Shown piece after piece: positions 33,828 through 42,032 of a stretch of DNA of 64,000 nucleotides. Every line of letters starts with the position of its first letter. Position 1 is the first letter of the stretch. The position numbers were made by a program, and so were the translations under genes. The notes beneath the pieces are model-generated. The model saw nothing but the letters and a program-made list of their open reading frames with translations. It searched no databases and was not told the DNA's origin. Where the stretch lies: assembly GCF_000423125.1 (NCBI RefSeq), contig NZ_AUHJ01000007.1, positions 1 to 64,000 of the forward strand, in the 5' to 3' direction. The DNA is from Haliea salexigens DSM 19537. Its GTDB lineage: Bacteria > Pseudomonadota > Gammaproteobacteria > Pseudomonadales > Halieaceae.

Positions 33828-35099
33828 ATGGAAAACCAGATATTTGAATTACAGTACGCGATGGACACCTTTTATTTCCTGGTGTGCGGCGCCCTCGTGA
33901 TGTGGATGGCGGCCGGCTTCGCAATGTTGGAGGCGGGCCTGGTGCGCGCCAAAAACACAACGGAAATTCTGACCAAGAACGTGGCGCTGTACGCCATTGC
34001 CTGCACCATGTACCTGATCTGCGGTTATCAGTTCATGTACGACGGTGGCTTCTTCCTCTCTGGCGTCACCACCGTGGCACAGATGGACGATGTGGCGGTA
34101 GCCTCCGTGCTGGCAGACTCGGCAGAAGCAGGGTTCGGCGGTGATTCGGTGTACTCCGGCGCGTCCGACTTCTTCTTCCAGGTGGTGTTTGTCGCCACGG
34201 CGATGTCCATTGTGTCCGGTGCGGTAGCCGAGCGCATGAAGTTGTGGGCGTTCCTGGCCTTTGCCGTCGTCATGACCGGTTTCATCTACCCGATCGAGGG
34301 CGGCTGGACCTGGGGTGGCAAGGCGGTTCCGTTCATTGGTGAGCTGTCCTACAGCGACTACGCCGGCTCAGGCATCGTGCACCTTGCTGGTGCGGCTGCA
34401 GCGCTTGCGGGTGTTCTGCTGCTCGGTCCGCGCAAGGGCAAGTACGCAGCTGACGGTTCGGTCAAGGCGATTCCTGGCGCCAACATGCCGCTGGCCACGC
34501 TCGGTACCTTCATCCTCTGGATGGGTTGGTTCGGCTTCAACGGTGGCTCAACCCTCAAGCTGGGTGGCATTGCCGTTGCCAACGAAGTGGCCAACGTGTT
34601 CCTGAACACCAACGCCGCTGCTGCCGGTGGCCTGATTGCCGCACTGCTGCTGTCACGCCTGATCTTTGGCAAGGCCGACCTGACCATGGCTCTGAACGGC
34701 GCACTGGCCGGCCTGGTGGCGATTACCGCCGAGCCTGCTGACCCCACCCCGCTGCTGGCGATGATCATCGGTGCGATCGGTGGTGTGATCGTGGTGTTCA
34801 GCATCGTGGCGATGGACAAGGTGAAGATCGACGATCCGGTTGGTGCTATCTCAGTACACGGTGTCGTGGGCATCTGGGGCATCTTCGCGGTCCTGCTGTC
34901 TGACCCCGACGCGACCTTCATGGGTCAGCTGGTAGGTACCCTGGTGATCTTTGTCTGGGTCTTCGGCGCCAGCCTTATTACCTGGGCCATCCTCAAGGCG
35001 GTCATGGGCATGCGCGTGAGCGAAGAGGAAGAGTACGAGGGTGTCGACATGTCCGAGTGCGGTATGGAAGCCTACCCGGAGTTTGTGGCACAGAAGTAA
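33828..35099 (+). CDS. amtB: Ammonium transporter AmtB
   Basis: This Amt/Rh-family channel has about 423 residues and eleven membrane helices. The pore histidines are visible in GSGIVHLAGAAAALAG and AISVHGVVGIWG, and the signature AGFAMLEAGLVRAKN near the N-terminus. It conducts ammonium and is regulated by the GlnK encoded 32 bp upstream. I prefer the ATG at 33828, which is spaced correctly from AGAG, over an in-frame GTG at 33819. A strong terminator ends the operon. Confidence 0.96.
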   Translation: MENQIFELQYAMDTFYFLVCGALVMWMAAGFAMLEAGLVRAKNTTEILTKNVALYAIACTMYLICGYQFMYDGGFFLSGVTTVAQMDDVAVASVLADSAEAGFGGDSVYSGASDFFFQVVFVATAMSIVSGAVAERMKLWAFLAFAVVMTGFIYPIEGGWTWGGKAVPFIGELSYSDYAGSGIVHLAGAAAALAGVLLLGPRKGKYAADGSVKAIPGANMPLATLGTFILWMGWFGFNGGSTLKLGGIAVANEVANVFLNTNAAAAGGLIAALLLSRLIFGKADLTMALNGALAGLVAITAEPADPTPLLAMIIGAIGGVIVVFSIVAMDKVKIDDPVGAISVHGVVGIWGIFAVLLSDPDATFMGQLVGTLVIFVWVFGASLITWAILKAVMGMRVSEEEEYEGVDMSECGMEAYPEFVAQK

Positions 35100-35136
35100 G
35101 CAACAGCTTGCGGGCGCATTGATGCAATGCGTGTTT

Positions 35137-35161
35137 GGGGGCCTTCGGGCCCCCTTTTTTT
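35137..35161 (+). terminator. Rho-independent terminator of torF-glnK-amtB
   Basis: GGGGGCC-TTCG-GGCCCCC is a 7-bp stem with a UUCG tetraloop, followed by seven Ts. It ends at the stop codon of the convergent MetX-like gene. Confidence 0.95.
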
Positions 35162-36176
35162 ATTCTCGGGCGGTCGCGGCGAGCAGCTCGCTGGCCGCCG
35201 CAAAGATGCAACGTGTTTCCTCGGGCAAGCGACCGGGCCCACCCGCGACATGGCCAAAGCGCGACTCTATTACCCGGCATTCCATGCCCATCGAGGTGGC
35301 ATCGCGCGTGGCGTCCTCCGCGGTGAAGTAAAGGTCGGTGCTGGAAGGCATGAGGATGCCGGGCCCATGTGACCGAGCTTTTTCACCAGCCGCAGGCAGC
35401 AGGTTTGCGCTCTGCCAGGTGCGCAGTTGCAGCAGCAGGTTGTTGGCATCCTGGCTCAGGTGATCTTCCACCCAGTACTGCAGCAGGTCCTCGATGCTGG
35501 CAAACCCCAGGGTGCGATAGAGTTCGTCGCGGAAGAAGGCCTGGCTGTAGGCCCAGCCCGCGTAGACCGTTGCGAAGGCGCTCAGCCCACGCGCGGGCGG
35601 CACGGGGTAGCGCCCCTCGGCGAAGGCCGGGTCCGCAGTGAGTGCGGCCGCCACACCTTCCAGGAAAACCCGGTTGTGGGGATAGCATTTTGCCGTTGCA
35701 CAGACGGCCAGTACGCTGTCGGCGGCGGCCGGGTATGCCTGCGCCCATTGCAAGGCCTGCAGTCCGCCCATTGACCAGCCCATCACCAGTCGCGGGGTGG
35801 CGCCGCCAAAGCGGGCTGTCAGCAGCGCCTGCTGAGCGGTGACGTTGTCGGCAATACTGGTGAGCGGAAAGTCCGGTCCCGCCTGGGGTGGGGGCGTATT
35901 ACTGGGTGAACTGGACTCGCCCGCGCCAAAAAGGCAGGGAATGATCACGCAGTAATCGCCGCCCCCCAACGGGCTGGCGGGGTCGTCGGCCCAGGGGCGG
36001 TTGCTAGCGCCTGTGCCGCCGTAGTAGGTGGGCAATAGCACAAGGTTATTTTTTGGTGCGTTCAGTGCACCAAATTGGTGGTAGTGCAGCCGGGCGCTGC
36101 GTAACACCGCACCACTTTGCAGTGTGAAATCCCCCAGCTCGTGATCATGTTCCTGCCAATATGCGCTATTTATCAA
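35160..36176 (-). CDS. MetX-like alpha/beta-fold hydrolase/acyltransferase
   Basis: This 338-residue alpha/beta-fold protein is related to homoserine O-acetyltransferases. The nucleophile is Ser135 in MGWSMGGLQALQWA, the Asp lies in MPSSTDLYF, and the His in FGHVAGGPG. The oxyanion region is LLPTYYGGTG. True MetX proteins make O-acetylhomoserine; shorter relatives of this type often act as hydrolases. It diverges from a GSIII-type glutamine synthetase inside a nitrogen-regulated region, so amide or ester hydrolysis releasing nitrogen is possible. An NtrC-like dyad lies within codons 32-37. Confidence 0.8.
   Translation of the reverse strand: MINSAYWQEHDHELGDFTLQSGAVLRSARLHYHQFGALNAPKNNLVLLPTYYGGTGASNRPWADDPASPLGGGDYCVIIPCLFGAGESSSPSNTPPPQAGPDFPLTSIADNVTAQQALLTARFGGATPRLVMGWSMGGLQALQWAQAYPAAADSVLAVCATAKCYPHNRVFLEGVAAALTADPAFAEGRYPVPPARGLSAFATVYAGWAYSQAFFRDELYRTLGFASIEDLLQYWVEDHLSQDANNLLLQLRTWQSANLLPAAGEKARSHGPGILMPSSTDLYFTAEDATRDATSMGMECRVIESRFGHVAGGPGRLPEETRCIFAAASELLAATARE
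36066..36082. promoter_or_regulatory. NtrC-like site inside the MetX-like gene
   Basis: TGCACCA-AAT-TGGTGGT is the best NtrC-type dyad in the window (GCACC, 5 bp, GGTGG). It lies in the coding sequence of the divergent hydrolase, about 140 bp before the sigma54-like element of the glutamine synthetase gene, which is a normal enhancer position. Confidence 0.6.
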
Positions 36177-36220
36177 TGGGTTGACTCCTATTCCGAGCTT
36201 TTAAATTTAAACATACATTC

Positions 36221-36235
36221 TGGCATGTTTCTTGG
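36221..36235 (+). promoter_or_regulatory. Sigma54-like promoter of the glutamine synthetase gene
   Basis: TGGCAT-GTTTC-TTGG has a perfect -24 half and correct 10-bp GG-to-GG spacing, but the -12 GC is GG. The element is 44 bp before the start codon. The upstream NtrC-like dyad supports it despite the mismatch. Confidence 0.45.
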
Positions 36236-36278
36236 ATGCTTCGGTGTAGCAAGAAACATTCCCGTCTATGGAGCTCTT

Positions 36279-37631
36279 ATGGAAATTGAACAGTTGAAAC
36301 AGCGGTGCCTGGAACAGGGCGTTAAATATGGCATAGCGAGCTACGTGGATATTCACGGCGCGAGCAAGGGCAAGTTTGTGCCGGTTGGCCACTTCAAGCA
36401 GATGTTCGCCGGCTCGGAGTTGTTCACCGGCGCCGCGCTGGATGGCGTGCCGCAAGACATCGCTGACAACGAGGTGGCCGCCATGCCGGATATGGCCTCG
36501 ATGCAGCAGTGCCAATGGAATCCCGAGCTGGCCTGGTTTGCCAGCGACCTGTACCTGGATGGCAAGCCCTTTGAAGCCTGCTCTCGCAGTATTCTCAAGC
36601 GACAGTTGGCGAAAGCGGCCTCCATGGGGTTTACCTTCAACCTGGGGATAGAAACCGAGTTCTTCATTTTGCGCAAGGCGGATGATGGTCGCCCGGTGCC
36701 CTTCAGTGACCGCGACACGCTGGGCAAGCCCTGCTACGACATTCCCAGCATGATGGACAATATCGGCATCATTGATGAATTGGTGCAGGCCTTGAGTGGC
36801 ATGGGTTGGGGTGTTTACTCCTTTGACCACGAGGACGCCAACGGCCAGTTCGAGATCGACTTCAACTACGCCGATGCCCTGACCATGGCCGATCGCCTGG
36901 TGTATTTCCGCTTGCTGGCCAATGAGATCGCGCGCAAGCACGGCGCGTTCGCCAGCTTCATGCCCAAGCCCTTTGCCGACCGCACGGGGAGCGGCGCGCA
37001 CTACAACATGTCGTTGGCCAGCGCGGAATCCGGGCAGAACCTGTTTGCTGTCTCCGCGGAAGATGACCGCTATGCCTGTGGTGTCTCCGAGCTGGCTTAT
37101 CAGTTCATTGGCGGTGTGCTGCGCCACGCCAAGGCGATCAGCGCGGTGGTGGCGCCGACGGTGAACAGTTACAAGCGACTGGTGCGCCAGGGCAGTATGT
37201 CCGGCTCCACCTGGGCGCCGGTGTTCTGCTGTTATGGCAACAACAATCGCACCAACATGTTGCGCATTCCCAGCGCAGGCGCGCGCGTAGAGTGCCGGGC
37301 ACCGGATATCGCCTGCAACCCCTATCTGGGTGCAGCGCTGATGCTCGCCGCCGGCTTGGAGGGTATTGAGCAGGGTATTGACCCGGGACAGCCACACCGG
37401 GAAAACATGTACCATTACAGCGATGCCGAGATCGCCGAGGCGGGGATCGAGTGCCTGCCCAAGACGCTCTCCGAGGCCACCGATGCCATCGCCGGGGATG
37501 AGCTGGCCTATAAGGTGCTCGGTGCCGATATGCACAAGGCCTTTGTCGACTTCAAGCGGGCCGAGTGGGACAGCTACCACAACACCGTATCCGACTGGGA
37601 GGTGGCACGTTACCTGCGTCTCTTTGCCTAA
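36279..37631 (+). CDS. Type III-class (GlnT/GmaS-like) glutamine synthetase
   Basis: This 450-residue glutamine synthetase-fold ligase has the metal-binding FNLGIETEFFIL, then FDHEDANGQFEID, SFMPKPFADRTGSGAHYN, the NNRTNMLRIPSAGARVE active-site segment and the terminal CNPYLGAAL helix. The closest groups I recognise are rhizobial GSIII/GlnT and gamma-glutamylmethylamide synthetase (GmaS), which joins glutamate to methylamine. No other methylamine-pathway gene is visible, so the amine substrate is open. The ATG at 36279 has GGAG at ideal spacing. It appears nitrogen-regulated and lies next to a TetR gene. Confidence 0.88.
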   Translation: MEIEQLKQRCLEQGVKYGIASYVDIHGASKGKFVPVGHFKQMFAGSELFTGAALDGVPQDIADNEVAAMPDMASMQQCQWNPELAWFASDLYLDGKPFEACSRSILKRQLAKAASMGFTFNLGIETEFFILRKADDGRPVPFSDRDTLGKPCYDIPSMMDNIGIIDELVQALSGMGWGVYSFDHEDANGQFEIDFNYADALTMADRLVYFRLLANEIARKHGAFASFMPKPFADRTGSGAHYNMSLASAESGQNLFAVSAEDDRYACGVSELAYQFIGGVLRHAKAISAVVAPTVNSYKRLVRQGSMSGSTWAPVFCCYGNNNRTNMLRIPSAGARVECRAPDIACNPYLGAALMLAAGLEGIEQGIDPGQPHRENMYHYSDAEIAEAGIECLPKTLSEATDAIAGDELAYKVLGADMHKAFVDFKRAEWDSYHNTVSDWEVARYLRLFA

Positions 37632-37644
37632 ACAGCGCCGGGCT

Positions 37645-37674
37645 CCCCGGTGCGGTGCTTTGCGCCGCCCGGGG
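37645..37674 (+). terminator. GC-rich hairpin after the glutamine synthetase gene
   Basis: CCCCGG (37645-37650) and CCGGGG (37669-37674) enclose a GCGG/CCGC inner stem. There is no T run, only TTCAG, so termination strength is uncertain. Confidence 0.35.
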
Positions 37675-37730
37675 TTCAGTGTGTGCAGACGTCGCACGCC
37701 GGGCGTGTGCTTGCCTTTGGGTGTGGTGCA

Positions 37731-37743
37731 CTTACACTGTAAG
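37731..37743. promoter_or_regulatory. CTTACA-C-TGTAAG palindrome before the TetR gene
   Basis: This perfect 6-bp-arm dyad ends 23 bp before the TetR start codon. The TACA...TGTA core is common in TetR-family operators, so autoregulation by the adjacent gene is the simplest reading. Confidence 0.5.
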
Positions 37744-37766
37744 CTCTTTCACGGGCGGGGCGAAAC

Positions 37767-38378
37767 ATGAGGCGAACCAAGGAGGATGCGGCAAAAACCC
37801 GGCAGAGCCTGGTGGACGCGGCACTCAAGCTCTTTGGCCAGCGCGGTTACAGCGGCACGACCCTGCGTCTTATCGCGGACGAGGCGGGGTGTTCCCGCGG
37901 GCCGATTTACTGGCATTTCGCCAGCAAGGAAGAGTTGTTCGAGGAAATCCTCGCCTACTCGCAGTTGCCTCTGGAGCGTCTGGTCGCTCTGCACCACGAA
38001 GCGAGTGACCCGCTCGCGGCTGCTGCCGATTTTTCCCGGCAGTGGTTGCGCATGCTGCTGGACGACAGCTACTTTCGCCAGTCCTTCGAGATCTTCCTCA
38101 ACAAGACCGAGTTTACCGAGGCGGTATCCAAAACCCTGGCGCGCGAGCGGGCGCTGACGGCATCACTGATCACCACCTTCGCTGACTGGGTAGAGCGCTA
38201 TCGCGCTGAACAGGGCGTGGCGGCGGCAATTGGCAGCCGCACGGTGGCACTATCCATGTATGCCTATCTGATGGGGCTGACGCAAAGCTGGTTGTTCGAC
38301 TCCGGTATTACGGATCTGGACAACAACCTCGATTTCTTTGTCGGCGAGTTCCAGCGACTGCTACGCACAGGCGAGTGA
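37767..38378 (+). CDS. TetR/AcrR-family transcriptional regulator
   Basis: This 203-residue repressor has an N-terminal TetR helix-turn-helix (LVDAALKLFGQRGYSGTTLR, then SRGPIYWHFASKEELF at about 49-64) and an AcrR-like C-terminal ligand domain (GRTVALSMYAYLMGLTQSWL-like helices). TetR proteins usually repress until a ligand binds. The gene is oriented toward the ABC transporter operon and its 3' end overlaps the ATPase gene by 18 bp on the opposite strand. It may control the glutamine synthetase, itself, or the transporter; the local palindrome supports autoregulation. Confidence 0.88.
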   Translation: MRRTKEDAAKTRQSLVDAALKLFGQRGYSGTTLRLIADEAGCSRGPIYWHFASKEELFEEILAYSQLPLERLVALHHEASDPLAAAADFSRQWLRMLLDDSYFRQSFEIFLNKTEFTEAVSKTLARERALTASLITTFADWVERYRAEQGVAAAIGSRTVALSMYAYLMGLTQSWLFDSGITDLDNNLDFFVGEFQRLLRTGE

Positions 38379-39155
38379 TTGCGAGCGCATCATTTGGCGT
38401 ATCTTGCGCTCCAGGTAACGGTACTCTTCCAAATCCAGTATGGCATCGCGGTCATCGCTGCTTTTTTCCAGGCCGGGGCGAATGGTCTCGAGAATACGAC
38501 CTGGCCGTGTGCCCATGAAGAACACCACGTCACCCAGGTAGAGTGCTTCTTCGATGTCGTGCGACACCATGAGTACGGTGGTGCGCTCCTGGTGCACGAT
38601 TTCCAGCAGCAGGCTCTGCATCTGCCAGCGGGTTTCCGGGTCCAGCGCGCCGAAGGGTTCGTCCATCAGCAGCAGAGAGGGGTTGCTGGCCAGGCTGCGC
38701 GCGATGGCCACGCGCTGCTGCATGCCGCCGGAGAGCTGGTGCGGGTAGGCGCGTTCGAAGCCACCCAGTTTCACTGCATTGATGAAATACGGCACCACGC
38801 CCTCACGCAGGCTGAGCGCTTCCCCGCGGGCCTTCAGGCCGAACGCCACATTCTCCTCGACGGTCAGCCAGGGGAAGGAACTGTAGTTCTGGAACACCAT
38901 GCCCCGGTCTATGCCGGGGCCGTGAACGGCGCTGCCGTCGACGACGATCTCACCGGCATCCTGCGTTTCCAGGCCGGCGATAATTCGTAATAGCGTGGAT
39001 TTGCCGCAACCGGAGGGGCCGAGCAGGACCCCGACACCGGTTTTTGGCAGTTCGAAGTTGATGTTGTCCAGGGCAGTCAGGGTCTGCCCCGAGCGCAGCA
39101 GGAAATGCTTGCTGACGCCCGAGACAGTCAATCCGCTGTGTGTCGCGTCGCTCAC
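38361..39155 (-). CDS. NitT/TauT-type ABC transporter ATP-binding protein (leftward operon)
   Basis: This 264-residue ATPase has Walker [10 protein letters not shown], the Q-loop [13 protein letters not shown], signature [15 protein letters not shown], Walker [13 protein letters not shown] and the switch histidine [10 protein letters not shown] place the start at the GTG at 39155, which overlaps the stop of the binding-protein gene by one base (TAGTG); the longer frame lies inside that gene. With the adjacent permease and binding protein it forms a nitrate/taurine-type importer. It is the last gene of the sigma54-driven leftward operon. Confidence 0.9.
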   Translation of the reverse strand: MSDATHSGLTVSGVSKHFLLRSGQTLTALDNINFELPKTGVGVLLGPSGCGKSTLLRIIAGLETQDAGEIVVDGSAVHGPGIDRGMVFQNYSSFPWLTVEENVAFGLKARGEALSLREGVVPYFINAVKLGGFERAYPHQLSGGMQQRVAIARSLASNPSLLLMDEPFGALDPETRWQMQSLLLEIVHQERTTVLMVSHDIEEALYLGDVVFFMGTRPGRILETIRPGLEKSSDDRDAILDLEEYRYLERKIRQMMRSQSLACA

Positions 39156-40177
39156 TATTTCAGCGCCGCTGCCAGCGGGGTGGTGTCGACGCCGGCTGCC
39201 ATCGGCATCGCCTTGTCGATGAAGCCGAACTTCAGCCACCAGTCGGTGGTGACATCCCAGTGGTTCTGCATGCCGTCTGAGACAATGCCCAGCGGCAATT
39301 CACCGGCTTTCAACCCCATGAAAATAGCGGCCTGGTCGCGGTCGAATACAAAGATGCCCCCTTTGAGTATCTCTCCGGTGCTGCCCAGTACCTGCTCCAC
39401 ATCGGCAACGGTAAACTGCAGGCCGTCGGCGATAATCTGGTTCGCCTCTGCGGTGTTTGCCTTCCAGAAATCAACGGCGTTGAAGTAAGCGCGTGTGAGC
39501 TTCGCGGCATCCTCGGGGCGTTCTGCCATGAAGGCCGTGCTCATGTACAGTGCATCGCCCAGCATCGCCGTGGTGATGTACTTCTCTTCGGTGGAATCTG
39601 CCGCCACGGTAGCACCGGGCATCGCTTCGAGGACCTGCGAGCCAAAGGGTTCCCAGAATTCGGCGGCCGCTGCGGTGCCGCCGACCATCGCGCCCACCGC
39701 ATCATCCATGATCAGGTTGGTGAAGGTGACTTCATCAATGCCCACGCCGTTATCCGTGAGCCACTCGGCCATGAAAATCTGCGTGAGACCGCCTTCCAGT
39801 ACGGCCACTGTCTCGCCCTTCAGTTGCTCCGCGCTGGTGATGCCCGGTGCGAGGACGATCTTGTCTGTGCCGTAGGACGGGTTGGTGTAGGTGACCAATT
39901 TGATGCCAACGTCCTTGTCGGCGGCGATGGGGCCGTATTCCGCCGTGCTTGAGGTGGCGTGCAATTCACCTGCCGTCATCAGGGCAAAACTCTGGTAGGG
40001 ATCCTCGATGATGCTGATATCGAGCTCCAGGCCTTCAGTGAGGCCCTTTTCCTTGGCGATGAACCAGAAACCGTAGCCGGGCCAGGAAAAAAGCGACAGT
40101 TTTACAGGGTCTGCCGCTTGCGTGGCGGACCCCAGGGTGAGGGCCAGAATGGCAATGCCGGATCGAATGTAGCGCAT
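39155..40177 (-). CDS. NitT/TauT-type ABC transporter substrate-binding protein (leftward operon)
   Basis: This 340-residue periplasmic protein has a signal peptide (IAILALTLGSATQA). An NMT1/OpuAC-like two-lobe fold starts VKLSLFSWPGYGFWFIAKEKG and includes LHATSSTAEYGPIAADKDV. The aromatic-rich cleft (YGFWF, EFWEPFG, NHWDVTTDWW) would suit a cationic or planar ligand. An AAGGAG site precedes the ATG at 40177. The ligand is unknown. Linkage to a di-iron membrane protein and a TIM-barrel enzyme suggests a nitrogen compound that is oxidised after import. Confidence 0.88.
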   Translation of the reverse strand: MRYIRSGIAILALTLGSATQAADPVKLSLFSWPGYGFWFIAKEKGLTEGLELDISIIEDPYQSFALMTAGELHATSSTAEYGPIAADKDVGIKLVTYTNPSYGTDKIVLAPGITSAEQLKGETVAVLEGGLTQIFMAEWLTDNGVGIDEVTFTNLIMDDAVGAMVGGTAAAAEFWEPFGSQVLEAMPGATVAADSTEEKYITTAMLGDALYMSTAFMAERPEDAAKLTRAYFNAVDFWKANTAEANQIIADGLQFTVADVEQVLGSTGEILKGGIFVFDRDQAAIFMGLKAGELPLGIVSDGMQNHWDVTTDWWLKFGFIDKAMPMAAGVDTTPLAAALK

Positions 40178-40205
40178 GGTGGTGCTCCTTTGCGGTTGAG
40201 TGCTG

Positions 40206-41012
40206 CTAGTGGGACTCGAGGTAACGAAACGCAGTGCGATGCAGCAGTTTGAACAATGCGTCAAAAAGCAGGCCCAGCAGGCCAATAACCAGAATGCCGG
40301 CCATGATGTCGTCGATGTGCACGAAGCGTTTGGCACGCATCATCATGGCGCCGATGCCATCGGTGGCCGCGACGATCTCGGCAATCACAAGGTAGGTCCA
40401 GCTCACCGCGAGCATCTGCCGCAGCACATCGAGGTAGCCGGGCAAGCTGGACCGCAGGGTCACGGAGAGCAGAATCTGGGGCGCGCGCAACCCCAGGGTG
40501 CGAGCAGTTTCTATATAGACCCTGGGCACCAGTCGCGTGACGTCGGCGAGCATGATGATGAGGAAGAACAGCACGCCGATCACTAGCAAGGCGATCTTCT
40601 GCTCGTCTCCGGTGCCCAGCCACATCAGCAGCAGGGGAATAAAGGCCGGGGCGGGCAGGTAGCGGAAGGCGCTGGCCAGGGGGCCGATAACCCGATCGAC
40701 GGGGCGATAGGCCCCCATCAACAACCCGAGCGGCAGGGCGATCGACACGGCGATGCCAAAGCTCAACAGAATGCGCTTCACGCTCGCCCAGATGTCGCTG
40801 GCGAAGTCTTTTTCCACCAGCAGTTCATAGAGGGCGGCGAAGACTTTTTCCGGGCCCGGGAACAGGCGCGGCGGGGCAATCTCGGCGTGTGCGGCGAGCC
40901 ACCAGCCACCGATGAAAAGTATCCAGCCCAGTGCGCCCAGCAGGGTTCGCGAGCCGAGCGCGGCTGTCACGCTGTCGCTGAAGCGGGCCGTTTTGTCGTT
41001 GGCTTCGGTCAT
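40206..41012 (-). CDS. NitT/TauT-type ABC transporter permease (leftward operon)
   Basis: This 268-residue protein has six membrane helices and the cytoplasmic coupling motif of binding-protein-dependent permeases (IETARTLGLRAPQILLSVTLRSS region, about 171-193). An N-terminal periplasmic segment contains PPRLFPGPEKV, typical of nitrate/sulfonate permeases. It works with the ATPase and binding protein that follow. The gene lies 6 bp after the desaturase-like gene, showing that the transporter and enzyme are one operon. Confidence 0.9.
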   Translation of the reverse strand: MTEANDKTARFSDSVTAALGSRTLLGALGWILFIGGWWLAAHAEIAPPRLFPGPEKVFAALYELLVEKDFASDIWASVKRILLSFGIAVSIALPLGLLMGAYRPVDRVIGPLASAFRYLPAPAFIPLLLMWLGTGDEQKIALLVIGVLFFLIIMLADVTRLVPRVYIETARTLGLRAPQILLSVTLRSSLPGYLDVLRQMLAVSWTYLVIAEIVAATDGIGAMMMRAKRFVHIDDIMAGILVIGLLGLLFDALFKLLHRTAFRYLESH

Positions 41013-41018
41013 CGTGAA

Positions 41019-42032
41019 TTAAAACGCCGTGAGAAAGCTGAGTGCATCGACGCCTACGGCACGGCCTTCCTTGAGAGACGCCTTGACCTCATCGGCGCCG
41101 TATTCCTCGGCGTAAATCCGCGACACACGGTGCTTGTGAAAAGCGCGCGCCTGTTCGGCGAAACCCAGGGTCTGCGTCTCCACGGCCGGCCGCATGGTGC
41201 GGTGGAGCTCAGGCAGTCGGTACCAGCCCAGAGTGGGTTTTTCATGGTGTGCATTGTGGTAGCAGAAGTTGAGCACCAGCAGGTTGATAGCAGGAAAACG
41301 ATGGGAGAGCAGGTTGCTGTAGGTGTTTGCCTGCTCGTACGCGGCATCACCCTTGTGCGGGAACACGGTGTCGGTGTCGTCGAGGTTGAAAATGACTTCG
41401 TAGTTGTGCTGGTAGCAATCCATGAAGCGCAGCGCGGTAAGCAGCAGCAATTGCGCCAGCGCGTAGAGCAGGAAAGCCACGGGGCTGATGACCAGTACCA
41501 GGGCCAGAATGGCGCCGCGTACCAGCAGTACACGCAGTACACGCTCCCGCTGCGCCCGCTTGGATTCGATAACCCAGGGCGCAATGACGAGCATGGTGTG
41601 CATCATGATTTCAACGGCGGGGATATAGGCCCACTCCGCGGCGTGTACTACGTTGGCCAGCGTGGGATGACGCTTGAGGAAGCTGCGGTAATCCCATACC
41701 ACCGGGTCGTAATTGTCGACGTGATGGCGCATGTGCTTGTAGCGGATATCCTCGAAGCGGCCATAGCAGCTGCCGGTTACCCAGTTCAGCACCTTGCCCA
41801 GGGCGGCGTTGGCTTTCGTCGACATGAATACCGCGTTGTGGCCGCAGTCGTGGAGCAGGTACGCGGCGATGAGCATGCTGTGCGCGAGCGCGACAACGCC
41901 CACCGCGTTGACGACAGCGTTTGCCTGGAACAGGGCAAGCCAGCCGCTTGTGTAGGCGAGGGCAATGTAGACCAGGACCAGAACGGTGTAGTGCGCGCCT
42001 GCAGGGTCGCGCAGTTTGAAGAAGTCACGCAT
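41019..42032 (-). CDS. Membrane fatty-acid-desaturase-like di-iron protein
   Basis: This 337-residue integral membrane protein has the three histidine clusters of the desaturase/hydroxylase superfamily: HDCGH (about 62-66), HMRHH (about 99-103) and HNAHH (about 259-263), set between two pairs of helices. Enzymes of this fold use a di-iron centre and O2 to desaturate, hydroxylate or dealkylate substrates. Its placement between a TIM-barrel gene (8-bp overlap) and an ABC importer under a sigma54 promoter argues against a role in membrane lipids. Oxidation of an imported nitrogen compound is inferred. The electron donor is not encoded nearby. Confidence 0.88.
   Translation of the reverse strand: MRDFFKLRDPAGAHYTVLVLVYIALAYTSGWLALFQANAVVNAVGVVALAHSMLIAAYLLHDCGHNAVFMSTKANAALGKVLNWVTGSCYGRFEDIRYKHMRHHVDNYDPVVWDYRSFLKRHPTLANVVHAAEWAYIPAVEIMMHTMLVIAPWVIESKRAQRERVLRVLLVRGAILALVLVISPVAFLLYALAQLLLLTALRFMDCYQHNYEVIFNLDDTDTVFPHKGDAAYEQANTYSNLLSHRFPAINLLVLNFCYHNAHHEKPTLGWYRLPELHRTMRPAVETQTLGFAEQARAFHKHRVSRIYAEEYGADEVKASLKEGRAVGVDALSFLTAF

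Noticed and set aside
36117-36278. 54-codon N-terminal extension of the glutamine synthetase frame
   Set aside because: It covers the sigma54-like promoter and divergent gene start. The ATG at 36279 has an ideal GGAG site and the family N-terminus.
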